The notes below the pieces were generated by a model. That model did no database searches. It was given only the letters and a program-made list of their open reading frames with translations, and was not told where the DNA came from. From Nostoc sp. S13 (GTDB lineage Bacteria > Cyanobacteriota > Cyanobacteriia > Cyanobacteriales > Nostocaceae), in NCBI RefSeq assembly GCF_029379315.1, contig NZ_JAQYWQ010000048.1, forward strand, positions 1 through 47,360: a stretch of DNA of 47,360 bases, given 5' to 3'. Below are positions 9,089 through 18,362 of the stretch, piece by piece. The translations under genes and the position numbers were made by a program. How positions within the stretch are numbered: the stretch's first letter is position 1; each line of letters starts with the position of its first letter.

Positions 9089-10225
9089 CTAAAAATCTAC
9101 GCCTCGTTTAAGTTCTACACCTTGATTTGCATAGTGTTTGTGGCAGTAAACCTCTGAGTGGACGCTAGCCAAGTCGAAGTAGGCGGGTGGATTTTGGCAC
9201 CGACCAGTGATAATGATTTCGGTGTCGCGGGGTTTGCGGAGTAAAGCTTGGACAATAGGTTCAACGGGGAGTAATTCTAGATCAACAGTGGGATTAAGTT
9301 CATCGAGAATAATAGTTTTATACAGACCAGAGGCGATCGCAACTTTCGCAATTTCCCAACCCCTTTCCGCTTCTACGTAGTCTAATTCTTGCCGGGAATT
9401 TCGCCAGACAATCGTATCTCCACCACAGCGCTGATGATCCACCACTTCTGGATATGACTGCTGCAAGGCGGCGATCGCTGCGTCTTCTGTGTAGCCACTA
9501 CCACCTTTAAGCCACTGCATAATCAACACACGGGTAGACCCTGGATGATTGATTCCCCTACCAATCGCTTGCAAGGCTTTGCCCAAAGCACTAGTAGACT
9601 TGCCTTTACCAGCACCAGTATAAATTTCAATCCCTTCAAGTAAGAGGGCTTTGGCTGTTGGGTGGTGATGAGGTTTCATTTCTGAGTGCAAATCTGCAAT
9701 ATCAAGCAGCTTTTGCGGTGCGGCGCGTCCGGTAGCAATGATTTCCAATTCTTGGGGTTTGGATTTTAATGTCTGCACGACTTCATCCACTGGTAGCAAA
9801 CCCAAATCCAGAACGGGGTTAAGTTCATCCAAGACCACAACTGAATATAAACCACTGGCGATCGCACCTTTGGCGACATCCCAACCCCGTTCCGCTTCAT
9901 CTCGGTCAAAAGTGGTAATTTCTTCTGGGCCAAAAAATTCGGCTCTCCCAGTGCGAACCTGGTCAATTAAATGGGGAAAACCGCGCTGTAAAGCTGCGAT
10001 CGCCCCATCTTCGTCATAATCACGTCCCGGCCCTTTTAAAAACCGTAACAGTAAAACGCGGTTAGAATTGCTAGGCATATTTATCCCCAAACCAATGGAG
10101 CGCAAAACCACCCCTAAAGCCGCTTGAGACTTACCTTTACCCACGCCATCGTAGATGTGAATTTGACCAATGAGCCGTTCTGAGCGCACTTGCGCCGTGC
10201 GAATACCGATACCGTTCCTTGTCAT
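9089..10225 (-). CDS. Cob(I)yrinic acid a,c-diamide adenosyltransferase, two CobO domains in tandem
   Basis: A 378-residue protein with two CobO/BtuR domains. Each carries a P-loop (GVGKGKS at 27-33, GAGKGKS at 205-211) and the downstream acidic motif (VVLDELNP near 131-138, IILDELNP near 312). The family transfers the 5'-deoxyadenosyl group of ATP to Co(I) corrinoids in cobamide biosynthesis or salvage. Usual CobO proteins are about 200 residues, so this is an internal duplication, a form I recall from cyanobacteria. Both halves keep their nucleotide motifs, so both may be active or form an intramolecular dimer. It ends at TAG 9089-9091, immediately abutting the toxin fragment, and is divergent from fraC across 223 bp. 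Confidence 0.88.
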   Translation of the reverse strand: MTRNGIGIRTAQVRSERLIGQIHIYDGVGKGKSQAALGVVLRSIGLGINMPSNSNRVLLLRFLKGPGRDYDEDGAIAALQRGFPHLIDQVRTGRAEFFGPEEITTFDRDEAERGWDVAKGAIASGLYSVVVLDELNPVLDLGLLPVDEVVQTLKSKPQELEIIATGRAAPQKLLDIADLHSEMKPHHHPTAKALLLEGIEIYTGAGKGKSTSALGKALQAIGRGINHPGSTRVLIMQWLKGGSGYTEDAAIAALQQSYPEVVDHQRCGGDTIVWRNSRQELDYVEAERGWEIAKVAIASGLYKTIILDELNPTVDLELLPVEPIVQALLRKPRDTEIIITGRCQNPPAYFDLASVHSEVYCHKHYANQGVELKRGVDF

Positions 10226-10448
10226 CTCTGGAAAAGCTATAACGTGGCAGTCTTTAATCTTACCTAACGTCTTGTACTTTCATCTTAGAAACTGTCCTTC
10301 TAGCGCGTCCGTACAAGTATTAACAATATTAATAGAGGAATACTGGCACACCAGCATAGTAAAGGACAAGAACAATGGGATAATTTCCCCCATCACCCTC
10401 ACTATCCCAGTTATACTCACTACAGTTAACCCTTACCGTTGACCATTT

Positions 10449-10994
10449 ATGCCCGAAAATTGGATGCTTCCCAGGATTTTTCCCATTGGTGGAATTCTGT
10501 TTGACTTTTTATTTGTACTAATTGCCATCCCCATCGAAGCATATGTTTTGCACTATCGACTAAAATTTGATAAAAAATCCAGCACTTTTTATGCTATTTC
10601 TATCAATCTGTTTTCTAGCGTGATTGGCTGGTTCATATTTTTTGTATCAGAACCAATGTTGCCGATACAAGTAAAATCAGAATTAATGAACTATATGTTT
10701 TTTAATAATTTTAAATCACCGAAGTCCCAAAGTTTAATTATATTAACTGCTTTTGTAATTTTCTTTGCTACTTTTTTGATGAAATTTTTCATTCTCAGGG
10801 TATTACTACTATCATTGAATGAACCAGTTGTTAAAAAACAAGAAGAAGAAGAACCTGAAACATTTCAACGGCGGCGATGGCGTAGTTTTACCAATCTTAA
10901 ATTACAAAGTACAAGTTTAGTTACTACTATATTAATAGCGAATTCTCTGAGTTATACTCTGATCACAATTATTTTATTATTTCGCTCAAAATAG
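10449..10994 (+). CDS. fraC: Filament integrity protein FraC
   Basis: A 181-residue integral membrane protein with hydrophobic segments at about 11-33, 47-66, 94-116 and 155-178. Between the last two is a charged cytoplasmic-looking stretch (KKQEEEEPETFQRRRWR). Length, the N-terminus MPENWMLPRIFPI and position first in a fraC-fraD-fraE order support FraC. In Anabaena it is a septum-located protein needed to keep filaments intact under nitrogen deprivation and for septal-junction communication. It is followed by fraD after 59 bp. The 223-bp upstream region shared with the cobalamin gene presumably holds its promoter; no convincing NtcA box (GTA-N8-TAC) was found by eye. Confidence 0.88.
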   Translation: MPENWMLPRIFPIGGILFDFLFVLIAIPIEAYVLHYRLKFDKKSSTFYAISINLFSSVIGWFIFFVSEPMLPIQVKSELMNYMFFNNFKSPKSQSLIILTAFVIFFATFLMKFFILRVLLLSLNEPVVKKQEEEEPETFQRRRWRSFTNLKLQSTSLVTTILIANSLSYTLITIILLFRSK

Positions 10995-11053
10995 CAAGAA
11001 CTGACTTGTTGAATTTCGATGAAAATAATGATTAATTAGGTGAAACTAAGAAT

Positions 11054-12088
11054 ATGAATACGCTACTTAAAGATGTATTTGGGTTTTTTAAATTTGCGGA
11101 AGGGCTTTATGCAGGAATTAGAAAAGTATTAGTTCCACCCAAAGCTTATTCTTGGCAGACATTTATTTATCTGAGTGTTTTTTCTTGGGTACTTTCATTT
11201 TTTGCTATCGGCTATATCAAAGATATAATTGCCTTTTTTGGTTGGTTATTTTTAATTGCGGGCACAGCTTGGTATACAACTGAAGATCCTTTGAGGGTTC
11301 CCGGTACTTTTATGCCAGTCGGGGCAGTGATCACTGGATTTTTAGTGAGTGTTTTTGCATTTGGAAATCAACAGGATGTAATTACACCAAGAACAATAGT
11401 TTTTTGGCCGACAATTTCAGCACTAATTACGGCAATACCAGAATTTATTGAAGGAAATGACACCGAAGCTAAAGCTCGAATTCCTAAGCCAGAAGACCGC
11501 CAAAGAATCATAATTTTAGTTGCTAGTAGTATGCTACTAAGTTGTTGGATTCAGTTTTACTTTGTGATGGATAATTGGTTACGACAATATCCTAGTTTGC
11601 AGGCAGATACTTTTAAACGTAGTACCTTTGTTGTCAGAACAATAGAACCAGTAAAAATCCCCCAAAACGGCGTTATGATTCTAGAGAAACTTCAACCACT
11701 AGTAGTAGAACGAATAGCTGAACGTCCTTGGTCGGAAGTAGAGAAATGGTTGCAATGTGCGGAACAGCGTGTAGGCACTCTGGGTAGGGGAGTAATTCAA
11801 AAGAACCTGGATAAATATGAAGAGAAGGAACTATGGGGCGTTGAACCGCGTGTAACTAATACTAAGTCTGGATACGTATTAGATTTATTAAGTATTTGGA
11901 TAGGGCCGAGTTCTAACCCACGCGGCTATTACTTGAAGAAATCTTGTCGGATTGAACCAGTTACAGCAGCTAATAATTCAGAGAATAAGATTACAGTTGG
12001 AGAAATTGAATGTGATCTCGGCAGTAAATTAAATCCTGGCTCACCACTTCCGCAGCCGGGAGGATGGAAAGTGTGTAGCGGGAGATGA
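11054..12088 (+). CDS. fraD: Filament integrity / septal junction protein FraD
   Basis: 344 residues with five predicted membrane segments (about 36-54, 57-73, 86-103, 112-129, 151-172) and a C-terminal region of about 170 residues expected in the periplasm. That is the reported architecture of FraD, a component of the plug and cap of cyanobacterial septal junctions. The N-terminus MNTLLKDVFGFFKFAEGLYA and the operon position between FraC and the ABC-2 permease FraE support the call. It is essential in Anabaena for filament integrity and cell-to-cell transfer of small molecules. fraE starts 93 bp downstream. Confidence 0.88.
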   Translation: MNTLLKDVFGFFKFAEGLYAGIRKVLVPPKAYSWQTFIYLSVFSWVLSFFAIGYIKDIIAFFGWLFLIAGTAWYTTEDPLRVPGTFMPVGAVITGFLVSVFAFGNQQDVITPRTIVFWPTISALITAIPEFIEGNDTEAKARIPKPEDRQRIIILVASSMLLSCWIQFYFVMDNWLRQYPSLQADTFKRSTFVVRTIEPVKIPQNGVMILEKLQPLVVERIAERPWSEVEKWLQCAEQRVGTLGRGVIQKNLDKYEEKELWGVEPRVTNTKSGYVLDLLSIWIGPSSNPRGYYLKKSCRIEPVTAANNSENKITVGEIECDLGSKLNPGSPLPQPGGWKVCSGR

Positions 12089-12181
12089 CGAGAATAACCA
12101 CGCCCAATGCCCTATGCTGTATTCCCTCCTCATTGCCCCTAATCCCCAGAGGGGGCCCGAGTTTTCCACTCCCAAAGAAAA

Positions 12182-12961
12182 ATGAATATTAACAGAATTT
12201 TTGTATTGGCAAAGAATGTGTTTCAGGAAGTGGCACGCGATCGCATCCTATATATTATTGGTTTTTATGCGCTAATACTCGCCACCGCTTTCCGCGTCCT
12301 TCCTGAATTTGCAGCTACGACTGAAGACAAAATGTTTTTAGACTTTGGTATGGCGGCGATGAATGCCATCGGGTTAATTGTGACAATATTTGTTGGTACA
12401 GGACTGGTTAATAAAGAAATTGAAAAACGCACCATTTTAATGTTAATTGCTAAACCTGTCAGTCGCACCGAAATTATCATCGGCAAATACTTGGGTTTAT
12501 CCGCAGTCATAGCTGTACTTGTCGCCATTATGACACTAATTTATTTAGTATTTCTGCAATTTGGTAACATTCCTCATCCAACGGTCAGCATTCTAATTGC
12601 GGCAATTTTCTTAATTTTACAGATGTCATTAATCACCTGTGTGGCTATTACCTTCGGTGTTTTTACCGCTTCTCTACTAGCGACTATTTTAACCTTTGCG
12701 GTATATTTGATCGGAAATATTACTCCAGATTTAGTACAAATTGGGCGTCTTAGCCGCAACCCTGGTATAGAACATCTAACTCAAGGTTTGTTTCTCATCT
12801 TGCCAGATTTATCTCGATTAGATTTGAAAAATGATGCCGTTTACGGTCTGCAAGCATTACCTGACACAACTGCACTGATTACAAATGCTGGCTATGGCTT
12901 ACTTTATAGTGTCATGTTGTTAGCGATCGCTAGTCTTATTTTTTCACAACGCGAATTTTAG
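12182..12961 (+). CDS. fraE: FraE, ABC-2 type permease of the septal operon
   Basis: A 259-residue ABC-2 family permease with six hydrophobic segments. The signature NKEIEKRTILMLIAKPVSRTE lies after the second segment, typical of ABC-2 membrane subunits. No ATPase gene accompanies it, as in other fraCDE operons, where FraE is required for diazotrophic growth and heterocyst neck maturation. The operon ends in a 20-bp AT-rich inverted repeat shared with the convergent pentapeptide gene. Confidence 0.85.
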   Translation: MNINRIFVLAKNVFQEVARDRILYIIGFYALILATAFRVLPEFAATTEDKMFLDFGMAAMNAIGLIVTIFVGTGLVNKEIEKRTILMLIAKPVSRTEIIIGKYLGLSAVIAVLVAIMTLIYLVFLQFGNIPHPTVSILIAAIFLILQMSLITCVAITFGVFTASLLATILTFAVYLIGNITPDLVQIGRLSRNPGIEHLTQGLFLILPDLSRLDLKNDAVYGLQALPDTTALITNAGYGLLYSVMLLAIASLIFSQREF

Positions 12962-12990
12962 TCATTGGGCAATTCAATTTTGGATTTTGG

Positions 12991-13039
12991 ATTTTAGATT
13001 TTGGATTAAATTTCAATTCTTTAATCCAAAATCTAAAAT
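12991..13039. terminator. Perfect 20-bp inverted repeat between convergent genes
   Basis: ATTTTAGATTTTGGATTAAA (12991-13010) pairs perfectly with 13020-13039 across a 9-nt loop. It lies between the ends of fraE (+) and the pentapeptide gene (-), so it could end transcription in both directions. The TTTTGGATTTTAGATT wording also recurs at 16.25 and 16.85-16.9 kb, so it is also part of a repeat family. Confidence 0.55.
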
Positions 13040-13055
13040 TATCACCATCTCCCCA

Positions 13056-13715
13056 CTAATAAATCACTATTTGAGGTTGCTCAATTGTGCCATCAGGCAT
13101 GATAGTATCCCGGAACTTAGTATAAATCAGATTTGTCTTCCAAAGGTTTGCCTTACTCAAGTTTGCCTTGGTTAAATTTGCCCATGTTAGGTCTGCACCA
13201 GTTAAGTTAGCTTCAGTCAAATTAGCTTCTAGTAATTTTGCTCCACATAGCTTTGCTCTTGTGAGATTTGCAAAACTTAAGTTAGCTTCAATCAGCGATG
13301 CTTCAATTAATCTGGCTTCACTTAAGTCTGCTTCTCTCAAATCCACATCACACAAAGAAGCGCCCCAAAGATTACTACCTGTGAGTTTCACCCGCCATAA
13401 GAAAGTTCCGCACAAATTTGCTCGTGTTAAATCAGCATTAATCAAGTTGGCTTCACACAAAGATGCTTCATACAAATTAGCTTCAGATAAGCTAGCTTCT
13501 ATCAAATTTGCCCCACTTAAATTAGCACGAGTCAGAACACAGCCAGACAAATTTGCACCACGCAAATCCGCTCCTATGAAGTTAACACCACTTAAATCAA
13601 TTCCTTTTAGGTCGATTCTACTCAAGTCACATCCACTGAAATCTCGGCGCTGAAAATATTTATTTGTGATTTGACTTAATAATATAAGTTTCTGCTGTTC
13701 AGCATAATTTTTCAT
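13056..13715 (-). CDS. Pentapeptide repeat protein
   Basis: 219 residues from ATG 13713-13715, preceded by GGGAGATG at a 5-7 nt spacing; a GTG 39 bp upstream (13754) is less likely. From about residue 24 to 200 almost every fifth position fits A(D/N)LXX: GADLRGANLSG, TRANLSGANLIEASL, ADLTWANLTKANL. This builds a right-handed quadrilateral beta-helix. No signal peptide or extra domain is seen, so it is probably cytoplasmic. Partners and function of such proteins in cyanobacteria are mostly unknown; some mimic DNA, others scaffold membranes. It is convergent with fraE and divergent from folD. Confidence 0.9.
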   Translation of the reverse strand: MKNYAEQQKLILLSQITNKYFQRRDFSGCDLSRIDLKGIDLSGVNFIGADLRGANLSGCVLTRANLSGANLIEASLSEANLYEASLCEANLINADLTRANLCGTFLWRVKLTGSNLWGASLCDVDLREADLSEARLIEASLIEANLSFANLTRAKLCGAKLLEANLTEANLTGADLTWANLTKANLSKANLWKTNLIYTKFRDTIMPDGTIEQPQIVIY

Positions 13716-14040
13716 AAAAACATCTCCCAGATCGGGGTTGCTGACGCTATTCACCTGTGGGTGTAATTTATCTCAAAGGTCGAGCGTGATAGTTACCGTA
13801 TATTGAGAGTACACCCCAAATAGAGATCAGCTCAGTAAATAATCAAAAATAAATTTCGGAAAAATCGGCAATCACCTGAAAATGCGCTTTTTCAGTGGTT
13901 TTTAAAACAAAAAATGCTGACATAGGTCAAGAAATGTTGATACAACAGGAGTCGGGAGTCAGTTTTAGTAAAACTGAATTGGTATTCTAGACCAGGAACG
14001 GCTAAGTTTTGACAAAAGGCGAATATAGCTGGGAATTCTC
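13716..14040. promoter_or_regulatory. Divergent regulatory region with a 19-bp palindrome
   Basis: This 325-bp region must carry promoters for the minus-strand pentapeptide gene and for folD. A near-perfect palindrome TCAGTTTTA-G-TAAAACTGA occupies 13959-13977, about 64 bp before folD; it could be an operator or a small hairpin. The function is inferred from position only. Confidence 0.4.
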
Positions 14041-14931
14041 ATGGAAACAAAAACTGCCAAACTCCTTGATGGTAAAGCAATAGCTGCAAAAATTCAGCAA
14101 GAACTTTCTGTTGCCATTGCACAATTACAACCAAAAATTGGACGACCTCCTGGTTTAGCAGTGCTGATGGTTGGCGATAATCCAGCGTCAGCCGCTTATG
14201 TACGTAATAAAGAAAAAGCCTGCGCTAAAGTTGGTATCGCCTCTTTTGGTAAGCATTTTCCCGCCCAAACTACCTTTGAGGAGTTAGAAGAGGTCATAGC
14301 TGCACTAAACCACGATGAACGAGTGGATGGCATTCTTGTGCAGCTGCCCTTACCTAACCACTTGGATGCTGTGGCTCTGCTACATCAAATTGATCCCGAT
14401 AAAGATGCTGATGGATTGCACCCAGTTAACTTGGGGCGACTAGTACGGGGAGAAACCGGTTTACGTAGCTGTACCCCGGCTGGTGTGATGCGGCTTTTAC
14501 AAGAATATGAGATTCCTTTGCAGGGAAAACAGGCAGTAGTGGTGGGACGCAGTATTTTAGTGGGTAAACCAATGGCGTTGATGCTATTAGAAGCTGATGC
14601 CACAGTCACGATCGCTCACTCGCGATCGCACAACCTCAAAACCATCACCCAAAATGCTGATATTCTAATTGCAGCAGTAGGTCATCCCGGATTGATCTCT
14701 GCTGACATGGTGAAATCGGGCGCTGTTGTGGTAGATGTGGGGATGAATCGTGTCACCGATGCTAGTGGCAATAGTCGCTTAATTGGCGATGTTAACTTTG
14801 AATCAACCGCTAAGGTAGCAGGATTTATTACTCCCGTTCCTGGTGGTGTTGGTCCGATGACTGTTGCCATCTTGTTGCAAAATACATTTGCCAGCTATTC
14901 TAAGACGGCAAGAGAAGAAACAGAGTTATGA
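14041..14931 (+). CDS. folD: Bifunctional methylenetetrahydrofolate dehydrogenase / methenyltetrahydrofolate cyclohydrolase
   Basis: 296 residues, the normal FolD length. It interconverts 5,10-methylene-THF, methenyl-THF and 10-formyl-THF, supplying one-carbon units for purine and fMet synthesis in the cytosol. Motifs seen: YVRNKEKAC with the catalytic Lys, [21 protein letters not shown], the NADP-binding [11 protein letters not shown], and the C-terminal [16 protein letters not shown] 14041 is the only reasonable start. crtE follows 197 bp downstream on the same strand, separated by duplicated palindromes, so cotranscription is possible but not assured. Confidence 0.95.
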   Translation: METKTAKLLDGKAIAAKIQQELSVAIAQLQPKIGRPPGLAVLMVGDNPASAAYVRNKEKACAKVGIASFGKHFPAQTTFEELEEVIAALNHDERVDGILVQLPLPNHLDAVALLHQIDPDKDADGLHPVNLGRLVRGETGLRSCTPAGVMRLLQEYEIPLQGKQAVVVGRSILVGKPMALMLLEADATVTIAHSRSHNLKTITQNADILIAAVGHPGLISADMVKSGAVVVDVGMNRVTDASGNSRLIGDVNFESTAKVAGFITPVPGGVGPMTVAILLQNTFASYSKTAREETEL

Positions 14932-14984
14932 GTGAGGAGTCAAGAGTGATGAGTTAAAAGTTAAGAATTATTATTGCTAACTCT

Positions 14985-15039
14985 TGTACAGACGCGATTA
15001 ATCGCGTCTCTCCTGTACAGACGCGATTAATCGCGTCTC
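14985..15039. repeat. Two tandem copies of a palindromic repeat between folD and crtE
   Basis: The palindrome AGACGCGATTAATCGCGTCT (perfect, 20 bp) occurs at 14990-15009 and again at 15019-15038, embedded in a 29-bp repeated unit beginning TGTACAG. This is a dispersed palindromic sequence common in Nostoc-type genomes. Confidence 0.85.
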
Positions 15040-15128
15040 TAATTCCTAACTCTTCATTTTTTCCGCGCCACAGCACCTTAAAATTGTGACTTATAAGACA
15101 AAAATCCCAAAATGTCAGGAATTAAAGA

Positions 15129-16061
15129 ATGGTAGCAACTGATAACGTTCAAAAGACACCACCAGAGGAAGCCACGTTTAACTTAGCAGCCTATCTGAAA
15201 GAGCGACAAAAGCTTTGTGATACTGCTTTAGATCAAGCTATCCCGATCATTTATCCAGAAAAGATTTATGAGGCGATGCGCTACTCGTTATTAGCTGGAG
15301 GCAAGCGTGTACGTCCCATTCTTTGCCTTGCTACCTGTGAAATGATGGGTGGAACTATCGAAATGGCGATGCCAACGGCTTGTGCTGTGGAGATGATCCA
15401 CACAATGTCGTTGATTCATGACGACCTCCCAGCGATGGATAATGACGATTACCGTCGTGGCAAGCTGACGAATCATAAAATCTATGGCGAAGATGTGGCG
15501 ATTTTGGCTGGGGATGGCTTGTTGGCTCTAGCTTTTGAGTTTGTTGCCATTGAAACTCCCCAAAGTGTGCCCAGAGATTTAGTCTTGCAGGTAATTGCCC
15601 GTCTTGGTCGGGCGCTAGGAGCAGCAGGTTTGGTCGGCGGTCAAGTTGTCGATTTAGAATCGGAAGGTAAATCAGATATTTCCCTAGAAACGCTAAATTT
15701 CATTCATAAACACAAAACAGCCGCTCTTTTAGAAGCTTGCGTAGTTTCTGGCGGGATCATAACTAGGGCATCACCTGAAGATGTGCAGCGACTGACCCGT
15801 TATGCTCAAAATATTGGGCTAGCATTCCAAATCATCGATGATATTCTGGATATCACTGCTACTCAAGAGCAATTAGGCAAAACAGCTGGCAAAGATCAAA
15901 AAGCCAAGAAAGTCACCTATCCCAGCCTTTGGGGGCTTGAGGAATCCCGCTCAAAAGCCCAAGAGCTAGTTCAAGCAGCTTGTGTGGAATTAGAACCATT
16001 TGGAGACAGAGCCAAACCACTCCAAGCGATCGCTCATTTTATTACCAGCCGCAAGAACTAG
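15129..16061 (+). CDS. crtE: Geranylgeranyl / farnesyl diphosphate synthase
   Basis: A 310-residue trans-prenyltransferase that condenses isopentenyl diphosphate with allylic diphosphates to make the C15-C20 precursors of carotenoids, phytol and quinones. The first aspartate-rich motif is [11 protein letters not shown], with DD at the fourth and fifth positions before it flanked by small residues; the second is [19 protein letters not shown] and [10 protein letters not shown] are also conserved. AGGA (15117-15120) lies 8 nt before ATG 15129. A strong hairpin about 120 bp downstream probably terminates it. The folD-crtE-DUF212 order is familiar from cyanobacteria. Confidence 0.93.
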   Translation: MVATDNVQKTPPEEATFNLAAYLKERQKLCDTALDQAIPIIYPEKIYEAMRYSLLAGGKRVRPILCLATCEMMGGTIEMAMPTACAVEMIHTMSLIHDDLPAMDNDDYRRGKLTNHKIYGEDVAILAGDGLLALAFEFVAIETPQSVPRDLVLQVIARLGRALGAAGLVGGQVVDLESEGKSDISLETLNFIHKHKTAALLEACVVSGGIITRASPEDVQRLTRYAQNIGLAFQIIDDILDITATQEQLGKTAGKDQKAKKVTYPSLWGLEESRSKAQELVQAACVELEPFGDRAKPLQAIAHFITSRKN

Positions 16062-16180
16062 TACCGCTTTGCGGAATTCGTAATTCCTATACCGTAAGCG
16101 TTTCATTGATTTGGAATGGGTGGTTTATTGACGCTATGCTGTACTACTACCACCCAGAGGAATTCACTTATTCAAAATTC

Positions 16181-16205
16181 AAAAAGCTTACTTGATAAGC
16201 TTTTT
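16181..16205. terminator. Hairpin terminator after crtE
   Basis: AAAAAGCTTA (16181-16190) pairs perfectly with TAAGCTTTTT (16196-16205) across a CTTGA loop. The A- and T-rich arms allow bidirectional termination. Confidence 0.6.
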
Positions 16206-16330
16206 GGCTGTTTGAATCATTGATCTGTTTTCGCCGTGATGTACTAGGTTAATTTTGGATTTTGGGTTGAATCTAAATGTTTCCTCAACCAACAACTGCT
16301 GCTAATATTTACTAACCTAACCAAAATACC

Positions 16331-16786
16331 ATGCAGGACATAGGCAACATTTTAGACAACCGGGTGCTGCTGGTTGCTCTGGTAGCTTGTTTAATTGCTC
16401 AAGCACTAAAGCTCGTAATCGAGATCGTCAAAAATCGCAAACTAAATGTACGTGTTTTGGTGACAACCGGAGGTATGCCCAGTGCCCATTCAGCTTTAGT
16501 TACAGCTCTAGCGGCTGGGGTAGGGCAAACAATTGGTTGGGCATCTGCTGATTTTGCCGTGGCGATGATTTTTGCGATCATCGTCATGTATGATGCAGCC
16601 GGAGTTCGCCAAGCGGCTGGTAAGCAAGCTCGTATCCTTAATCAAATGATTGATGAATTATTTGATGAAAAACCAGACTTTAGCCAAGACCGTCTGAAAG
16701 AATTACTCGGACATACACCAGTTCAGGTAATAGCCGGGTCGGCTTTGGGTATAACTATCTATTGGTTAGCTAGGTCTGCTTATTAA
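16331..16786 (+). CDS. Divergent PAP2 family protein (DUF212)
   Basis: 151 residues matching the DUF212/YuiD family, described as divergent PAP2 or acid phosphatase/vanadium-haloperoxidase-related. The block TTGGMPSAHSALVTALAAGVG carries the SAHS motif that resembles the PAP2 phosphatase core, followed by AMIFAIIVMYDAAGVRQAAGKQA. Four hydrophobic segments suggest an inner-membrane or thylakoid protein. The substrate is unknown; a lipid diphosphate is plausible given the neighbouring prenyl diphosphate synthase, which is inference. It is convergent with the secreted SPOR-like gene. Confidence 0.85.
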   Translation: MQDIGNILDNRVLLVALVACLIAQALKLVIEIVKNRKLNVRVLVTTGGMPSAHSALVTALAAGVGQTIGWASADFAVAMIFAIIVMYDAAGVRQAAGKQARILNQMIDELFDEKPDFSQDRLKELLGHTPVQVIAGSALGITIYWLARSAY

Positions 16787-17126
16787 GCTAGGGCAATGAA
16801 TCTTTGTGTGAGCGGCTATTGATAATTAGTAACTGGTAATTTGTCAACCAATTTTGGATTTTCGATTTTAGATTTACCCGATGAATAAATTCAGGGGTTT
16901 GAGGATTTTAGATTTATTTCCCAAAGAAATACGTTCGGTTTAAACCTTTTGAAATTTTGAATTTAAAATCCCAAATTTCAAAACGTTCGACTGAGCGTCT
17001 TTGCACTGAGCAAAGTCGAAGTGTCACGCCGTTCGCTTAGTGTTCCGCAGGAAAATCTAAAATTCGGTTAGTTGACAAATTACCACCCTGGTAGATCCCA
17101 TCAGTATTCCAGAAAACTTAATATCA
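16787..17126. other. Repeat-containing convergent intergenic region
   Basis: It holds AT-rich TTTTGGATTTTCGATTTTAG repeats near 16851-16912 and a palindromic GTTCGACTGAGC...TGAGCAAAGTCGAAGTG element around 16983-17023. No gene was seen. Confidence 0.5.
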
Positions 17127-17792
17127 CTATAACCGTACAGTTGAGCGCAGCAGAATCACCTTGCGACTATCTACTATGCTGGCAATAAAACCGCGATCGT
17201 TCAGCTTCTGTAAAGTGTTATATGCTTCAGTTTGGTTGGTGGTATAAACTGCCAACAAGTAAGGGCGTTGTCCATAAGAAACAAAACCTACATTACCTCC
17301 CACTAATTGCTGCACACTATTTACTAGTTCTGGACGGTTGTAATAATCTACCAGCACTGCATAACCTTCTCCTAAGGCTTGAGGATTATAACTTACTGTC
17401 TGCTGAGGTGAGCGTGGCTGTGGCTGCACATCTGGCGTTGTTGGTCTAGTGGTAATTATGGCAGACAACCCAACAATATTGCTGATATACCTCGCCCAAC
17501 GATTGGCATCGTCAATTTTGTTAAAGCCCCCGACTCGCGTCACAGTTTCGTTGAGATATTTGCAGGTGATCGTCTTAAGTTCAGACGGTAAGGCACTACG
17601 CAACTGCTTTTGATTATTTGCTGTGGGACTGACTACTAATAAAAGATACTCACCTGCATTTGGTGGTTGACAAAGGGGAATGGCTTGTTGGGCAAAGACG
17701 GAACTCGTGCCACCAATCAAAAGAGCGTAAGCGAAGGTCGTCGTAGATATCGCTAATCCTAAAACACTTGGTAAAGTCTGAAATCTATGCAC
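17127..17792 (-). CDS. Exported conserved protein, SPOR-like
   Basis: 221 residues. The first 36 residues form a signal peptide (hydrophobic LGLAISTTTFAYALLIGG, cleavage likely after VFA). The mature part has two similar halves: GEYLLLVVSPTANNQKQLRSA...GGFNKIDDANRWARYI and GEGYAVLVDYYNRPELVNSVQQ...YLLAVYTTNQTEAYNTLQKL. They are joined by a Pro/Gln-rich linker (PTTPDVQPQPRSPQQ). The pattern, a strand followed by residue-counting helices, resembles tandem SPOR-like modules that bind denuded peptidoglycan. That reading is by eye and unproven. It appears to be a conserved cyanobacterial periplasmic protein. Its promoter lies in the large upstream gap. Confidence 0.75.
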   Translation of the reverse strand: MHRFQTLPSVLGLAISTTTFAYALLIGGTSSVFAQQAIPLCQPPNAGEYLLLVVSPTANNQKQLRSALPSELKTITCKYLNETVTRVGGFNKIDDANRWARYISNIVGLSAIITTRPTTPDVQPQPRSPQQTVSYNPQALGEGYAVLVDYYNRPELVNSVQQLVGGNVGFVSYGQRPYLLAVYTTNQTEAYNTLQKLNDRGFIASIVDSRKVILLRSTVRL

Positions 17793-18362
17793 AAAAGTTA
17801 GATTATGTAAATCAAGGTGTCCTAGAAGATTTTATAAGAAAAAAGCTGAAAACCCAGCTACTTCAGTATGAGGATTAAAGAAGTGTTAAAAAATATATTT
17901 TGTTACTCAAAAATAAAATTAGGAGTGGGGAGTTAAGAAGGTAATAGCAGGGTGGTTTCATACAAACAAAGGAAAACTGTAACTAGCTTTCTCATTGCCT
18001 CTCTTTGCTTGCCTAACGGCAGGCTGATGCCAACGGGGAGAGGAATGGAAGCGGGGTCAAAATCTATGGTTATACACGAGAAATAAAAACTTCCATATTT
18101 TTATTTTTTCGGATGAAACCACCCTGCCCAACGCTAGTAGGGAAGGCAGGGGATTAGGTTTTTGATTAGGGACTGAGAAATAAAAAAACATCCCAAGTTT
18201 TCTTGTCAGTCCCTTAGTGATATCGATGGTCTAGCAGAGTCAACAGTCCAAAATCCAGTGTGAAAATATTGATTCTTGACTTTTAACTATTATTGTGTTT
18301 CTGTTTGATGTCATAGCGTTTTTCTCACAGTAAATCCATAATGTTTATTTTCTACTGATTTA
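17793..18362. other. 570-bp intergenic region with a MITE-like element
   Basis: No gene is supported. The central third is a candidate miniature element bounded by 15-bp inverted repeats (17947-18127). The rest is AT-rich and presumably has divergent promoters for the genes at either side. Confidence 0.5.
17947..18127. mobile_element. MITE-like element with 15-bp terminal inverted repeats
   Basis: GCAGGGTGGTTTCAT (17947-17961) is repeated as a perfect reverse complement at 18113-18127, delimiting 181 bp with no coding capacity. Size, perfect ends and intergenic location suggest a non-autonomous transposable element. No clear target duplication was resolved by eye. Confidence 0.5.

Noticed and set aside
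10226..10448. NtcA-type site upstream of fraC
   Set aside because: No GTA-N8-TAC with a suitable downstream -10 element could be found by eye.
13168..13653. Plus-strand frame of 161 residues with periodic Lys-Ala-Ser
   Set aside because: Antisense shadow of the pentapeptide repeats.
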